The notes below the pieces were generated by a model, which saw only the letters and a list, made by a program, of their open reading frames with translations, ran no database searches and was not told where the DNA came from. The position numbers were made by a program, and so were the translations under genes. A stretch of 64,000 nucleotides of DNA. Origin: Zoroaster sp. YZ-2022 (lineage: Eukaryota > Echinodermata > Asteroidea > Forcipulatida > Zoroasteridae). The stretch lies in the NCBI GenBank assembly GCA_029582265.1, contig CM055819.1, positions 42,423,263 through 42,487,262 on the forward strand, given 5' to 3'. Shown one piece after another: positions 33,101-45,840 of the stretch; position 1 is the stretch's first letter; each line of letters opens with the position of its first letter.

Positions 33101-36100
33101 GGTCCAGTTGTCTCAGTGTATCAGACTTGTGTGTTCTGATGAATGAGTCATTACAATGTGTTAATGTTCTATGGTGGAGTTGTCTAGTGTATCAGACTTG
33201 TGTTCTGATGACTGAGTCATTACAATGTGTTAAAATGTTCTATGGTCCAGTTGTCTAGTGTATCAGACTTGTGTTGTGACCAATGAGTCATTACAATGTG
33301 TGTTAATGTTCTATGGTCCAGTTGTCTAGTGTATCAGACTTGTGTTCTGATGACTGAGTCATTACAATGTGTTAATGTTCTATGGTCCAGTTGTCCTAGT
33401 GTATCAGACTTGTGTTCTGATGATGGTCATTACAATGTGTTAATGTTCTATGGTCCAGTTGTCTAGTGTATCAGACTTTGTGTTTCAAATTATACAATGT
33501 GTTAATGTCTATGGTCCAAATTGTTTATAGTGTATCAGACTTGTGTTCTGATGACTGAGTCATTACAATGTGTTAATGTTCTATGGTCCAGTTGTCTAGT
33601 GTATCAGACTTGTGTTCTGATGACTGAGTCATTACAATGTGTTAATGTTCTATGGTCCAGTTGTTCAGTGTATCAGACTTGTGTTCTGATGACTGAGTCA
33701 TTACAATGTGTTAATGTTCTATGGTCCATTTGTCCTGTGTATCAGACTTGGTTCAGTTCTGATCATTTTACAATGTGTTAATGTTCTATGGTGGAGTTGT
33801 CTCAGTGTATCAGACTTGTGTTCTGATGACTGAGTCATTACAATGTGTTAATGTTCTATGGTCCCAGTTGTCTAGTGTATCAGACTTGTTCCCGACTGAG
33901 TCATTCAATGTGTTAATGTTCTATGGTTGAGTTGTCTGATGTATCAGACTTGTGTTCTGATGACAGAGTCATTACAATGTGTTAATGTTCTATGGTCCAG
34001 TTGTCTGGTGTATCAGACTTGTGTTCTGATAATGGAGTCATTACAATGTGTTAATGTTCTATGGTCCAGTTGTTCAGTGTATCAGACTTGTGTTCTGACG
34101 ACTGAGTCATTACAATGTGTTAATGTTCTGTGGTCGCGGTTGTCTAGTGTATCAGACTTGTGTTCTGACGACTGAGTCATTACAATGTGTTAATGTTCTA
34201 TGGTCCAGTTGTTCAGTGTATCAGACTTGTGTTCTGTGACTGAGTCGATCATTACAATGTTAATTCCTTGGTAGTTTGTCTAGTGTGTCAGACTTGTGTT
34301 CTGACGACTAGTCATTACAATGTGTTAATGTTCTATGGTGGAGTTGTCTAGTGTGTCAGACTTGTGTTCTGATGACTGAGTCATTACAATGTGTTAATGT
34401 CATTCTGTGGTCGAGTTGTCTCAGTGTATCACACTTGTGTTCTGATGACTGGGTCATTACAATGTGTTAATGTTCTATGGTCCAGTTGTCTGTATCAGAC
34501 TTGTGTTGTGATGACTGAGTCATTACAATGTGTTAATGTTCTTATGGTCCAGTTGTCTAGTGTATCAGACTTGTGTTCTGACGGCTGAGTCATTACAATG
34601 TGTTAATGTTCTATGGTCCAGTTGTCTAGTGTATCATACTTGTGTTCTGATGACTGAGTCATTACACAATATGTTAATGTTCTATGGTCCAGTTGTCTCA
34701 GTGTATCGGACTTGTGTTCTGATGACTGATCACAATGTTTAAATGTTCATGGTCGAGTTGTCTAGTGTATCAGACTTGTGTTCGATGACTCATTCATTAC
34801 AATGTGTTAATGTTTCTTGGTCCAGTTGTTCATGTATCAGACTTGTTTTGACTGTTCTTACAATGTGTTAAATTCTATGGTCCAGTTGTCTCAGTGTATC
34901 AGACTTGTGTTCTGGACGACTGAGTCATTACAATGTGTTAATGTTCTATGGTTGAGTTGTCTAGTGTATCAGGCTTGTGTTCTGATGACTGAGTCATTAC
35001 AATGTGTTAATGTTCTATGGTCCGGTTGTCAAGTATCAGACAGGTTCTGATGACTGAGTCATTACAATGTGTTAATGTTCTATGGTCCAGTTGTCTAGTG
35101 TATCAGACTTGTGTTCTGGCATTTATGACTGAGTCATTACAATGTGTTAATGTTCCCAATGGTCGAGTTGTCTAGTGTATCAGACTTGTGTTCTGATGAC
35201 TGAGTCATTACAATGTGTTAATGTTCTATGGTGGAGTTGTCTAGTGTATCAGACTTGTGTTCTGATGACTGAGTCATTACAATGTTAATGTATGGTCGAG
35301 TTGTCTAGTGTATCAGACTTGTGTTCCTGATATTAGTCATTACAATGTGTTAATGTTCTATGGTCCAGTTGTCTCAGTGTATCAGACTTGTGTTCTGATG
35401 ACTGAGTCATTACAATGTGTTAATGTTCTATGGTGGAGTTGTCTAGTGTATCAGACTTGTGTTCTGGACGACTGAGTCATTACAATGTGTTAATGTTCTA
35501 TGGTCCAGTTGTCTAGTGTATCAGACTTGGGTTCTCTTAGACTTCAATTCATTACAATGTGTTAATGTTCTATGGTCAAGTTGTCTGGGTTGTATCAGAC
35601 TTGTGTTCTGATGACTGAGTCATTACAATGTGTTAATGTTCTATGGTCCAGTTGTCTAGTGTATCAGACTTGTGTTCTGATGACTGAGTCATTACAATGT
35701 GTTAATGTTCTATTGGAGTTGTCTAGTGTATCAGACTTGTGTTCTGGACTGAGTCATTACAAATGTGTTAATGTTCTATGGTGGAGTTGTCTGTATCAGA
35801 CTTGTGTTCTGATGACTGAGTGTTACAATGTGTTAATGTTCTATGGTCCAGTTGTCTAGTGTATCAGACTTGTGTCTGATGACTGAGTCATTACAATGTG
35901 TTAATGTTCTTATGGTCGTGTTGTCTAGTGTATCAGACTTGTGTTCTGGACGGCTGAGTCATTACAATGTGTTAATGTTCTTGTTGGTCGGAGTTGTCTA
36001 GTATCAGACTTGTGTTCTGATGACTGAGTCATTACAATGTGTTAATGTTCTATGGTCCAGTTGTTCAGTGTATCAGACTTGTGTTGGTGATGACTGAGTC

Positions 36101-38492
36101 ATTACAATGTGTTAATATTCTGGTGGTTCAGTTATCTATCAGACTTGTGTTCTGATGATTAGTCATTACAATGTGTTAATGTTCTATGGTCCAGTTGTCT
36201 AGTATCAGACTTGTGTTCTGATGACTGAGTCATTACAATGTGTTAATGTTCTATGGTCAGTTGTCTAGTATCAGACTTGTGTTGTGATGACGTGAGTCAT
36301 TACAATGTGTTAATGTTCTATGGTCAGTTGTCTCAGTGTATCAGACTTGTGTTCTGATGACTGAGTCATTACAATGTGTTAATGTTCTATGGTCCAGTTG
36401 TCAGTGTATCAGACTTGTGTTCCGACAAAATTACAATGTGTTAATGTTCTTATGGTCCAGTTGTCTCAGTGTATCATACTTGTGTTCCGGCGACTGAGTC
36501 ATTACAATGTGTTAATGTTCTATGGTCCAGTTGTCTAGTGTGTCAGACTTGTGTTCTGATGATTGAGTCATTACAATGTGTTAATGTTTATGGTCCAGTT
36601 GTCTAGGTATCAGACTTGTGTTCTGATGACGAAATTACATATTTTAATGTTCTGGAGTTGTCTAGTGTATCAGACTTGTTCTCGACGACTGAGTCATTAC
36701 AATGTGTTAATGTTCTATGGTCCAGTTGTCTAGTGTATCAGACTTGTGTTCTGGACGACTGGAGTGTTACAATGTGTTAATGTTCTATGGTCGAGTTGTC
36801 TAGTGTATCAGACTTGTGTTCTGATGACTGAGTCATTACAATGTGTTAATGTTCTATGGTCGTGTTGTCTAGTGTATCAGACTTGTGTTCTGACGACTGA
36901 GTCATTACAATGTGTTAATGTTCTATGGTCCAGTTGTCTAGTGTATCAGACTTGTGTTCTGATGACTGAGTCATTACAGTGTGTTAATGTTCTATGGTCC
37001 AGTTGTCTAGTGTATCAGACTTGTGTTCTGATGACTGAGTCATTACAATGTGTTAATGTTCTATGGTCGAGTTGTCTAGTGTATCAGACTTGTGTTCTGA
37101 TGACTGAGTCATTACAATGTGTTAATGTTCTATGGTCCAGTTGTCTAGTGTATCAGACTTGTGTTGTGATGACTGAGTCATTACAATGTGTTAATGTTCT
37201 ATGGTCCAGTTGTCTAGTGTATCAGACTTGTGTTCTGATGACTGAGTCATTACAATGTGTTAATGTTCTATGGTCCAGTTGTCTGATGTATCAGACTTGT
37301 GTTCTGATGACTGAGTCATTACAATGTGTTAATGTTCTATGGTCCAGTTGTCTAGTGTATCAGACTTGTGTTCTGATGACTGAGTCATTACAATGTGTTA
37401 ATGTTCTATGGTCCAGTTGTCTAGTGTATCAGACTTGTGTTCTGATGACTGAGTCATTACAATGTGTTAATGTTCTATGGTGGGTTGTCTCAGTATCAGA
37501 CTTGTGTTCTGATGACTGAGTCATTACAATGTGTTAATGTTCTTATGGTCCAGTTGTTTGTGTGTATCAGACTTGTGTTCTGATGACTGAGTCATTACAA
37601 TGTTAATGTTCTATGGTCGTGTTGTCTAGTATGTCAGACATGTTCTGACGACTAGTCATTACAATGTGTTAATGTTCTATGGTCGGTTGTCTGGTGTATC
37701 AGACTTGTGTTCTGATGACGGAGTCATTACAATGTGTTAATGTTCTATGGTCCAGTTGTCTAGTGTATCAGACTTGTGTTGTGATGACTGAGTCATTTTA
37801 CAATTGTTAAATGTTCCATGGTCCAGTTGTCTAGTGTATCAGACTTGTGTTCTGGATAACGAGTCATTACAATGTGTTAATGTTCTATGGTCCAGTTGTC
37901 TAGTGTATCAGACTTGTGTTCTGATGACTGAGTCATTACAATGTGTTAATGTTCTATGGTCCAGTTGTCTAGTGTATCAGACTTGTGTCCTGATGACTGA
38001 GTCATTACAATGTGTTAATGTTCTATGGTCCAGTTGTCCTGTGTATCAGACTTGTGTTCTGGATGACTGAGTCATTACAATGTGTTAATGTTCTATGGTC
38101 CAGTTGTCTAGTGTATCAGACTTGTGTTCTGATGACCCGGTCATTACAATGTGTTAATGTTCTATGGTCCAGTTGTCTAGTGTATCAGACTTGTGTTCTG
38201 ATGACCGAGTCATTGCTAATGTGTTAATGTTCTATGGTCCAGTTGTCTAGTGTATCAGACTTGTGTTCTGATGACTGAGTCATTACAATGTTAATGTTCT
38301 ATGGTCCAGTTGTCTATGTATCAGACTTGTGTTCTGATGACCGAGTCATTACAATGTGTTAATGTTCTATGGTCGAGTTGTTCATTGTATCAGACTTGTG
38401 TTCTGACGACTGAGCTCCCCAATATGTTAATGTCTATGGTCCAGTTGTCTAGTGTATCAGACTTGTGTTCTGACGACTGAGTTTTACAATGT
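27168..38492 (+). repeat. 69-bp satellite array B, about 164 units
   Basis: Same unit as array A. Units from 27168 to about 27960 and from about 36780 to 37490 are clean, whereas most others carry frequent single-base indels and recurrent substitutions (tctcagtg or ttcagtg for tctagtg, ctggacgac for ctgatgac). The pattern suggests unpolished long-read consensus more than biological divergence, so the unit count is approximate. Confidence 0.93.
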
Positions 38493-38750
38493 GTTTGCAT
38501 CCTGAAGGTGGTACTTCTGTCCTTGAGTAAGACACTTGATCATGATAGTACCTGCTTCTCTTCAACAAGAAGTATAAATGGGTACCTGAGAGGGAAGAGA
38601 TGGTTATTTTGTTTAATTAGCCCTGTAACACCAAGAAATATTGCACCTTAGCAAAGATTGCAGGAATGATATTTATTGGCCCAGTGACCACAGGGGAAAT
38701 AATGTAACTTAACTTATTGTGACATTACACATATATGAAATGCTATGGAG
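38493..38750 (+). mobile_element. SINE body adjoining the 69-bp array (copy B)
   Basis: Nearly identical to 15411-15664, including tccttgagtaagacacttga and ttaattagccctgtaa. Confidence 0.85.
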
Positions 38751-38762
38751 AATGAAATTAAT

Positions 38763-39840
38763 GTAATTGAGTAGCTGTAGAGATACCATTGGTATCATCA
38801 GAAGACATGAATGGCCAGAAACAATTGAGTAGCTGTAGAGACACCATTCATCAGAAGACATGGACGCCAGAAAACAATTGAGCAGCTGTAGAGATACCAT
38901 TGGTATCATCAGAAGACAAGGACGCCGCAAAAAAAATTGAATATTGCCTTTTTGGTATCATCAGAAGACATGGACGCCAGAAACAATTGAGTAGTTGTAG
39001 AGATACCATTGGTATCATCAGAAGACATGGACGCGTAAAACAATTAAGTAGCTGTAGAGATACCATTGGTGTCATCCCAGAAGACATGAATGCTAAAACA
39101 ATTCAGTAGCTGTAGAGATACCATTGGTATCATCAAGAGACATGATGGACGCAGTAAAACAATTAGTAAGCTGTAGAGATACCATTGGTATCATCAGAAG
39201 ACATGGACGCGTAAAACAATTAGTAGCTGTGGGGTACCATTGGTATCATCAGAATACATGGACGCGTAAAACAATTGAGTAGCTGTAGAGATACCATTGG
39301 TATCATCAGAAGACATGGACGTAAAACAATTGAGTAGCTGTAGAGATACCATTGGTATCATCAGAAGACATGGACGCGTAAAACAATTGAGCAGCTGTAG
39401 AGATACCATTGGTATCATCGAAGACATGGGCCGTAAAAACAATTGAGCAGCTGTAGAGATACCATTGGTATCATCAGAAGACATGGACGCGTGAAAACAA
39501 TTGAGTAGCTGTAGAGAATACCATTGGTATCATCAGAAGACATGGACGCGATAAAACAATTAAGTAGCTGTAGAGATACCATTGGTATCATCAGAAGACA
39601 TGGACGCCGTAACAATTGAGTAGCTGTAGAGATACCATTGGTATCATCAGAAGACATGGACGCCAGTAAAACAATTATAGTTGTAGAGAATGCCATTGGT
39701 ATCATCAGAAGACATGGGATGTAAAACAATTAAGTAGCTGTAGAGATACCATTGGTATCATCAGAAGACATGGGGACGTAAAAACAATTAGTAGCTGTAG
39801 AAGATACCATTGGTATCATCAGAAGACATGGCCGCCAAAA
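38763..39840 (+). repeat. 57-bp tandem array B, about 19 units
   Basis: Same unit as 15672-16465 but with many single-base indels and substitutions, particularly at acgcgtaaaac (accagaaaac, acgccgtaac). This again resembles low-accuracy consensus. Confidence 0.92.
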
Positions 39841-39923
39841 CATTATATTAAGAGTCTGATGACTTAGGCTGTATTGGGTGCACTTATGGTTTTTTCTTAC
39901 ATGTACTTATACATTCATTTCAG

Positions 39924-39953
39924 ACTCTTGAAGGTGCATTGTCAAGAACAACA
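39924..39953 (+). CDS. KIF21: KIF21-like short motor exon (ALSRTT), copy B
   Basis: Identical in coding sequence to 16579-16608: acceptor catttcag, residues TLEGALSRTT, donor gtctga. As in copy A, no further motor exon follows before the WD40 exon. Confidence 0.7.
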
Positions 39954-40121
39954 GTCTGATGATATATATGATAGGATTTCCTATTGGTGGATGGCAGATA
40001 ACTTGGTACAAATGGGAATATACTATACATAAATATTTGTTTGCATAATCAGCCACTTGTCTTTGAAGAGAGGAAGTTCCTAATATCCACCTCTGCCTTC
40101 TCAGTCTGTATGTCACGCCTC

Positions 40122-42445
40122 AACTATAGCATCAGACATGCCCGGTGTGGTATTGTTATAGTGTTGTAGGCCCAACTGCAACACTATAGCATCAGACAGG
40201 CCAAGTGTGTTATTGTTAGTGTTGTAAGCCCAACTGCAGCACTATAGCATCAGACAGGCCCAGTGTGGTATTGTTATAGTGTTGTGTTCAACTGCAACAC
40301 TGTAGCATCGGACAGCTCAGTGTGGTATTGGCAGTGTTGTAGCCCAACTGCAACACTATAGCATCGGACCCGACCCGGTGTGGTATTGTTATAGTGTTGT
40401 AGGCCCAACTGCAACACTATAGCATCCGGGCAGGTGCTCAGTGGTATTGTTATAGTGTTGTAGGCCAACTGCAACACTATAGCATCAGACAGGCCCAGTG
40501 TGTACGTTATGGTGTTGTAGGCCCAACTGCAACACTATAGCATCGGACAGTCCCAGTGTGGTATTGTTATAGTGTTGTAGGCCCAACTGCAACACTATAG
40601 CATCAGACAGGCCCAGTGTGGTATTGTTATAGTGTTGTAAGCCCAACTGCAACACTATAGCATCAGACAGGCCCAGTGTGTGGTATTGTTATAGTGTTGT
40701 GGCCCAACTGCAACGCTATAGCATCAGACAGGCCCAGTGTGGTATTGTTATGTGTTGTAGGCCCAACTGCAACACTGTAGCATCGGACAGGCCCAGTGTG
40801 GTATTGTTATAGTGTTGTAAGCCCAACTGCAACACTGTAGCATCAGACAGGCCCAGTGGTATGGTATTGTTATAGTGTTAAGCCCAACTGCAACACTGTA
40901 GCATCAGACAGGCCCAGTGTGGTATTGTTAGTGTTGTGGCTCAACTGCAACACTGTAGCATCGGACAGGCCCAGTGTGGTATTGTTATAGTGTTGTAAGC
41001 CCAACTGCAACACTGTAGCATCAGACAGGCCCAGTGTGGTATTGTTATAGTGTTGTAACTGCAACACTGTAGCATCAGACAGGCCCAGTGTGGTATTGTT
41101 ATAGTGTTGTAAGCTCAACTGCAACACTGTAGCATCAGCCAGGCCCAGTGTGGTATTGTTATAGTGTTGTAGGCTCAACTGCAACACTGTAGCATCAGAC
41201 AGGCCCAGTGTGGTATTGTTATAGTGTTGTAGGCCCAACTGCAACATCTGTAGCATCAGACAGGCCCAGTGTGGTATTGTTATAGTGTTGTAAGCTAACT
41301 GCAACACTGTAGCATCAGACAGCCCAGTGTGGTATTGTTAGTAGTGTTGTAAGCCCAACTGCAACACTGTAGCATCAGACAGGCCCAGTGTGGTGTTGTT
41401 ATAGTGTTGTAAGCCCAACTGCAACACTGTAGCATCAGACAGGCCCAGTGTGGTATTTATAGTGTTGTAAGCCCAACTGCAACATCATATAGCATCAGAC
41501 AGGCCCAGTGTGGTATTGTTATAGTGTTGTAACAACTGCAACACTGTAGCATCAGACAGGCCCAGTGTGGTATTGTTATAGTGTTGTAGCCCAACTGCAA
41601 CACTGTAGCATCGAACAGGCCCAGTGTGGTATTGTTATAGTGTTGTAAGCCCAAAACTGCAACACTGTAGCATCAGACAGGCCCAGTGTGGTATTGTTAT
41701 AGTGTTGTAAGCCCAACTGCAACAGCATAGACATCGGACAGGCCCAGTGTGGTATTGTTATAATGTTGTAAGCCCAACTGCAACACTGTAGCATCGGACA
41801 GGCCCAGTGTGGTATTGTTATAGTGTTGTAGGCCCAACTGCAACACTATAGCATCGGACCGGCCCAGTGTGGTATTGTTATAGTGTTGTAAGCCCAACTG
41901 CAACACTATAGCATCAGACAGGCCCAGTGTGGTATTGTTATAGTGTTGTAGGCCCAACTGCAACACTGTAGCATCAGACAGGCCCAGTGTGGTATTGTTA
42001 TAGTGTTGTAAGCCCAACTGCAACACTATAGCATCAGACAGGCCCAGTGTGGTATTGTTATAGTGTTGTAGGCCCAACTGCAACACTGTAGCATCAGACA
42101 GGCCCAGTGTGGTATTGTTATAGTGTTGTAAGCCCAACTGCAACACTATAGCATCAGACAGGCCCAGTGTGGTATTGTTATAGTGTTGTAAGCCCAACTG
42201 CAACACTGTAGCATCAGACAGGCCCAGTGTGGTATTGTTATAGTGTTGTAAGCCCAACTGCAACACTATAGCATCAGACAGGCCCAGTGTGGTATTGTTA
42301 TAGTGTTGTAGGCCCAACTGCAACACTGTAGCATCAGACAGGCCCAGTGTAGTATTGTTATAGTGTTGTAAGCCCAACTGCAACAGGCCCAGTGTGGTAT
42401 TGTTATAGTGTTGTAAGCCCAACTGCAACACTATAGCATATAGAG
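40122..42445. repeat. 60-bp tandem array B, about 38 units
   Basis: Same unit as 16796-17974. The first part (to about 41700) is noisy. From about 41820 to 42330 it is clean and shows alternating units with aacactata and aacactgta, a 120-bp dimer period that array A does not show over the same extent. Confidence 0.95.
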
Positions 42446-43116
42446 TATCAAAATATAATAGAGTATCAAAATGTTTCCATGGTGATTAATTCTTCACACA
42501 ATGTCATTACATTAGCTCTCTAAGGGAAGCAGACATCACATGTTATCCTGAGATATTATTTCTCCTGAGATATTAGTTCTCCTTTGTATTGCTTGAAGTG
42601 AAACCAACATGACAGATATGTTGTCCATATCTCATGAAACTTTACAACAGTTACATATATACATGTATACATTATGTTGCTTATGTTAAGTTTGTACATG
42701 TAGCTGTAATTTTTGCTGGTCTAAGTTATATGTGTATGTTAGTGATCATTGCCTTGAGATTGAGAGGTCATACCAAACTTGATATTGGATGACCCAACAT
42801 AATCTGGTAGTTATTACCTGAAGATGTTATTAAGACTAAGTTGGTTCAATGCTCACATGTTTTAGTGCCTAGTTGTTCATTGAATTTACAGAAGTCTCAT
42901 CCTAGGTTTAGGATTACAACTTGGGGTATATATCCACTGGCTTCATGACATATAATGTGTAAAATGGCTTGTGACTAGCGCTCCCAGAACCAAGATATAT
43001 TGACAAAATCTGGAGACTGCAAACATAGGGCTAGAGCCCCCATGCGGTAGTCTGGAGGTCACAGGTCAAGTTCTGCTCCAGTGAATTTTCTTTGTTCACT
43101 CCAAAAATGTATTCCA
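42446..43116. other. Unique intron sequence, copy B
   Basis: Nearly identical to 17975-18656. No exon is visible, so the missing coiled-coil exons are absent in this copy as well. Confidence 0.6.
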
Positions 43117-44131
43117 AATAGTGTGTGTTTGTAACAGTATGATCCAACCAGGACAATGTTTACAATCACTGTGTACTATTTGAGTATAATGATCTACAAT
43201 AAACATCAATGAATACAATAGTGTGTGTTTGTAACAGTATGATCCAACTAGGACAATGTTTACAATCACTGTGCACTATTTGAGTATTAATGATCTACAA
43301 TAAACATCAATGAATACAATAGTGTGTGTTTGTAACAGTATGATCCAACTAACCAGGACAATGTTTACATAATCTGTGCACTATTTGAGTATTAATGATC
43401 TACATAAACATCAATGAATACAATAGTGTGTGTTTGTAACAGTATGATCCAACCAGGACAATGTTTACAATCACTGTGCACTATTTGAGTATTAATGATC
43501 TACACAATAACATCAATGAATACAATAGTGTGTGTTTGTAACAGTATGATCCAACCAGGACAATGTTTACAATCACTGTGCACTATTTGAGTATTAATGA
43601 TCTACAATAAACATCAATGAATACAATAGTGTGTTTTGTAACAGTATGATCCAACCAGGACAATGTTTACAATCACTGTGCACTATTTTGAGTATTAATG
43701 ATCTACAATAAACATCAATGAATACAATAGTGTGTGTTTGTAACAGTATGATCCAACCAGGACAATGTTTACAATCACTGTGCACTATTTGAGTATTAAT
43801 GATCTACAATAAACATCAATGAATACAATAGTGTGTGTTTGTAACAGTATGATCCAACCAGGACAATGTTTACAATCACTGTGCACTATTTGAGTATTAA
43901 TGATCTACAATAAACATCAATGAATACAATAGTGTGTGTTTGTAACAGTATGATCCAACCAGGACAATGTTTACAATCACTGTGCCCTATTTGAGTATTA
44001 ATGATCTACAATAAACATCAGTGAATACAATAGTGTGTGTTTGTAACAGTATGATCCAACCAAGACAATGTTTACAATCACTGTGCACTATTTGAGTATT
44101 AATGATCTACAATAAACATCAATGAATACAA
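43117..44131 (+). repeat. 101-bp tandem array B, about 10 units
   Basis: Same unit as 18657-18959, mostly with atgatccaaccaggacaatg instead of ccaactagg, indicating expansion from one variant unit. Some units have small indels. Confidence 0.95.
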
Positions 44132-44385
44132 TTTTACATGTACATAAAACTTGAATGGTGTAAAGTTGATGATGTGAGCAAACATTCCTTGAAATATTTC
44201 TGTCTAAAGCTATCGTTTTAGAATTTCTGGCAAACCGAAGACAGAAATTTCATGTTTGAATTAATATGAACAGTCAGAATGCATTTTCACTAATCCTTGT
44301 TTACAACACAATGAAATAAGCTGAAACGTTTACAAATTGTTTGTTATTCATATCTCTTGATTCTTAAGTTTGGATGTATTTACAG

Positions 44386-44570
44386 ATATTTTATCAATAT
44401 TGCCAGAGATAACGCAATGGTATTTTGTCCTATATGTAGAGGAATAATCAACCCAGTGCTGATCAGACCTCAAGGCAAGACACCACTTGTTTGTTCATAC
44501 ACTGCTGAAGGACACACTAAGGCTGTACTGTCAGTACAAGCAACTAATGACCTCTTGTTTGGTTCCAAAG
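44386..44570 (+). CDS. KIF21: KIF21-like first WD40 exon, copy B (uninterrupted)
   Basis: After acceptor gtatttacag the frame is continuous: [49 protein letters not shown], then g and donor gtgaga. The phase-1 end would join a codon beginning with G to AT of the next WD exon to give aspartate, as in KIF21 (GSKD). Relative to copy A it lacks the 848-bp transposon and one serine codon (LLFSGSK versus LLFGSK). No second WD40 exon follows in the window on this side. Confidence 0.88.
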
Positions 44571-44899
44571 GTGAGAAATGTATAAATAAAGTGAAGTAAA
44601 GTTGTACAGAGGTTGAAGTCATTACAGTACACGGTGCCAAGATCATATTTAATAGTTCTTTTATCAAAAGAGGTTCAAATGGAAGGAAGATGATATTTCA
44701 TGAATTGATGAGTAATATATGGGCATGAACGTCACTATTGAGAGTGAATATTGAATTGATGAAAAAGGGATAAGGTATTGGAAAGGGATTGATACATGAG
44801 GGACCCAAGTTGATGGTGATCAATGTCAAAGTAGCTACATATGTCTTGCACCAAGACTACACACTGACCTGATCTAGTGGTTTCTCTTTTGATGATAGC
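44571..44899. other. End of duplication and unique sequence
   Basis: Similarity to copy A ends near 44642. The following sequence contains no recognisable exon until 44900. Confidence 0.5.
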
Positions 44900-44970
44900 A
44901 AGCTCCGGGTGTTTAATCTTGATTCGAACCAGAAGGAAGTAGATCTTTCCCACTATGATATCTTTAAGGT
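44900..44970 (+). CDS. Possible exon of unidentified gene
   Basis: The segment follows a pyrimidine-rich acceptor (ggtttctcttttgatgatag), reads KLRVFNLDSNQKEVDLSHYD then IFK, and stops at gtgata. It is open and codon-like, and its phase (0 at the end) matches the segment at 45265. I do not recognise the family. It could belong to a different gene beyond the kinesin remnant or be a chance match. Confidence 0.35.
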
Positions 44971-44998
44971 GATACCTATAGAAAATAGTCAGTAAATC

Positions 44999-45215
44999 AT
45001 GTTAACCCTTTCATTACCAGCCAGTTATGTCAGAGAGTACCCTATGGGTATGCTTACTCTCTTTGAATCAAGATATACATTGAAGGGAAGGTACTACATT
45101 GGTAATGTTGGCATAACTGCTTCTATGAGTATGCTTACTCTCTTTGAATCAAGATATACATTGAAGGGAAGGTACTACATGTACATTGGTAATGTTGGCA
45201 TAACTGCTAAGCCTG
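44999..45215 (+). repeat. Two-copy tandem repeat, ~80 bp
   Basis: The block tatgcttactctctttgaat, caagatatacattgaaggga and ggtactacattggtaatgtt occurs twice. Diverged relatives occur at 59515-59626 and 61550-61680, so it derives from a dispersed element. Confidence 0.8.
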
Positions 45216-45264
45216 GTTATAAATGGAAAATTTATAAACAGAAAATTTACTCATTGTATTTCAG

Positions 45265-45316
45265 GTCATTATTGGAGGAAACACAGAACAGTTTCAGGAC
45301 AGTTACAATAACAAAA
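45265..45316 (+). CDS. Possible exon of unidentified gene
   Basis: After acceptor ttgtatttcag the frame reads VIIGGNTEQFQDSYNNK and ends at donor gtatgt. Phase 0 at the start agrees with the end of the segment at 44900-44970, giving IFK-VIIGGN. Splice signals are good and the wording is protein-like, but no family is recognised. Confidence 0.35.
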
Positions 45317-45584
45317 GGTATGTGGATTAGTTACAAAATGACGCAATTGATACTGTGGCAGGAAATCCCAAGTCTGGTTACTTTCTCAGACCGGAGGTGA
45401 TCCTCAGAGCAATCTCAAGGCCAAGGTGCAAGTCTGTTTTGGAGGAACTCTGCCGTTGATTGATAATTGATTGGCAATCCCTTTGTCGGTCCACAGTTAC
45501 CTTAATTAAGTCCACACAGGTCTGATCAATATTTGTCAGCACAACTCATATTAATTGGTTTAATGAGAGCACACTGATCGAAGG

Positions 45585-45840
45585 ACGTAACAAAAGTGTG
45601 ACTGGCAAAAGGTTGTAAGCAATTAATGTTCAAAATTGTATTTAAAGAAAACTGAGTGTGAAAGTTTGGTCGTTTTTCTGCTATTTATAAGTCATTGTAG
45701 GAAAGTTAAATTCCGCATGGGAATGGAAAAACATGTCTTGGGAGTAATTCGAGCAACAAATACATAACAGTTATGCCCTACTTTTTTCAATGGAGCCATT
45801 TAAATTGCTTACAACCTTCTGCTGGGACATAAAGTTGTTC
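45585..45840. mobile_element. Short foldback element
   Basis: Arms caaaaggttgtaagcaatt (about 45607-45625) and aattgcttacaaccttctg (about 45800-45819) are inverse of each other around an AT-rich interior. No clear target duplication was found. Just downstream ggtcgtagagccttacgacc (45869-45888) is a separate small hairpin. Confidence 0.55.

Larger units (their letters stand above)
26926..44642 (+). repeat. Segmental duplication, copy B
   Basis: This is the second copy of 13155-20335, in the same orientation with every landmark in the same order. It is 2.5 times longer because its arrays have more units. The WD40 exon here retains the empty transposon site. No counterpart of the 2.4-13.1 kb region precedes it and none of the 22.2-kb exon follows, so only part of the gene was duplicated. 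Confidence 0.93.
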
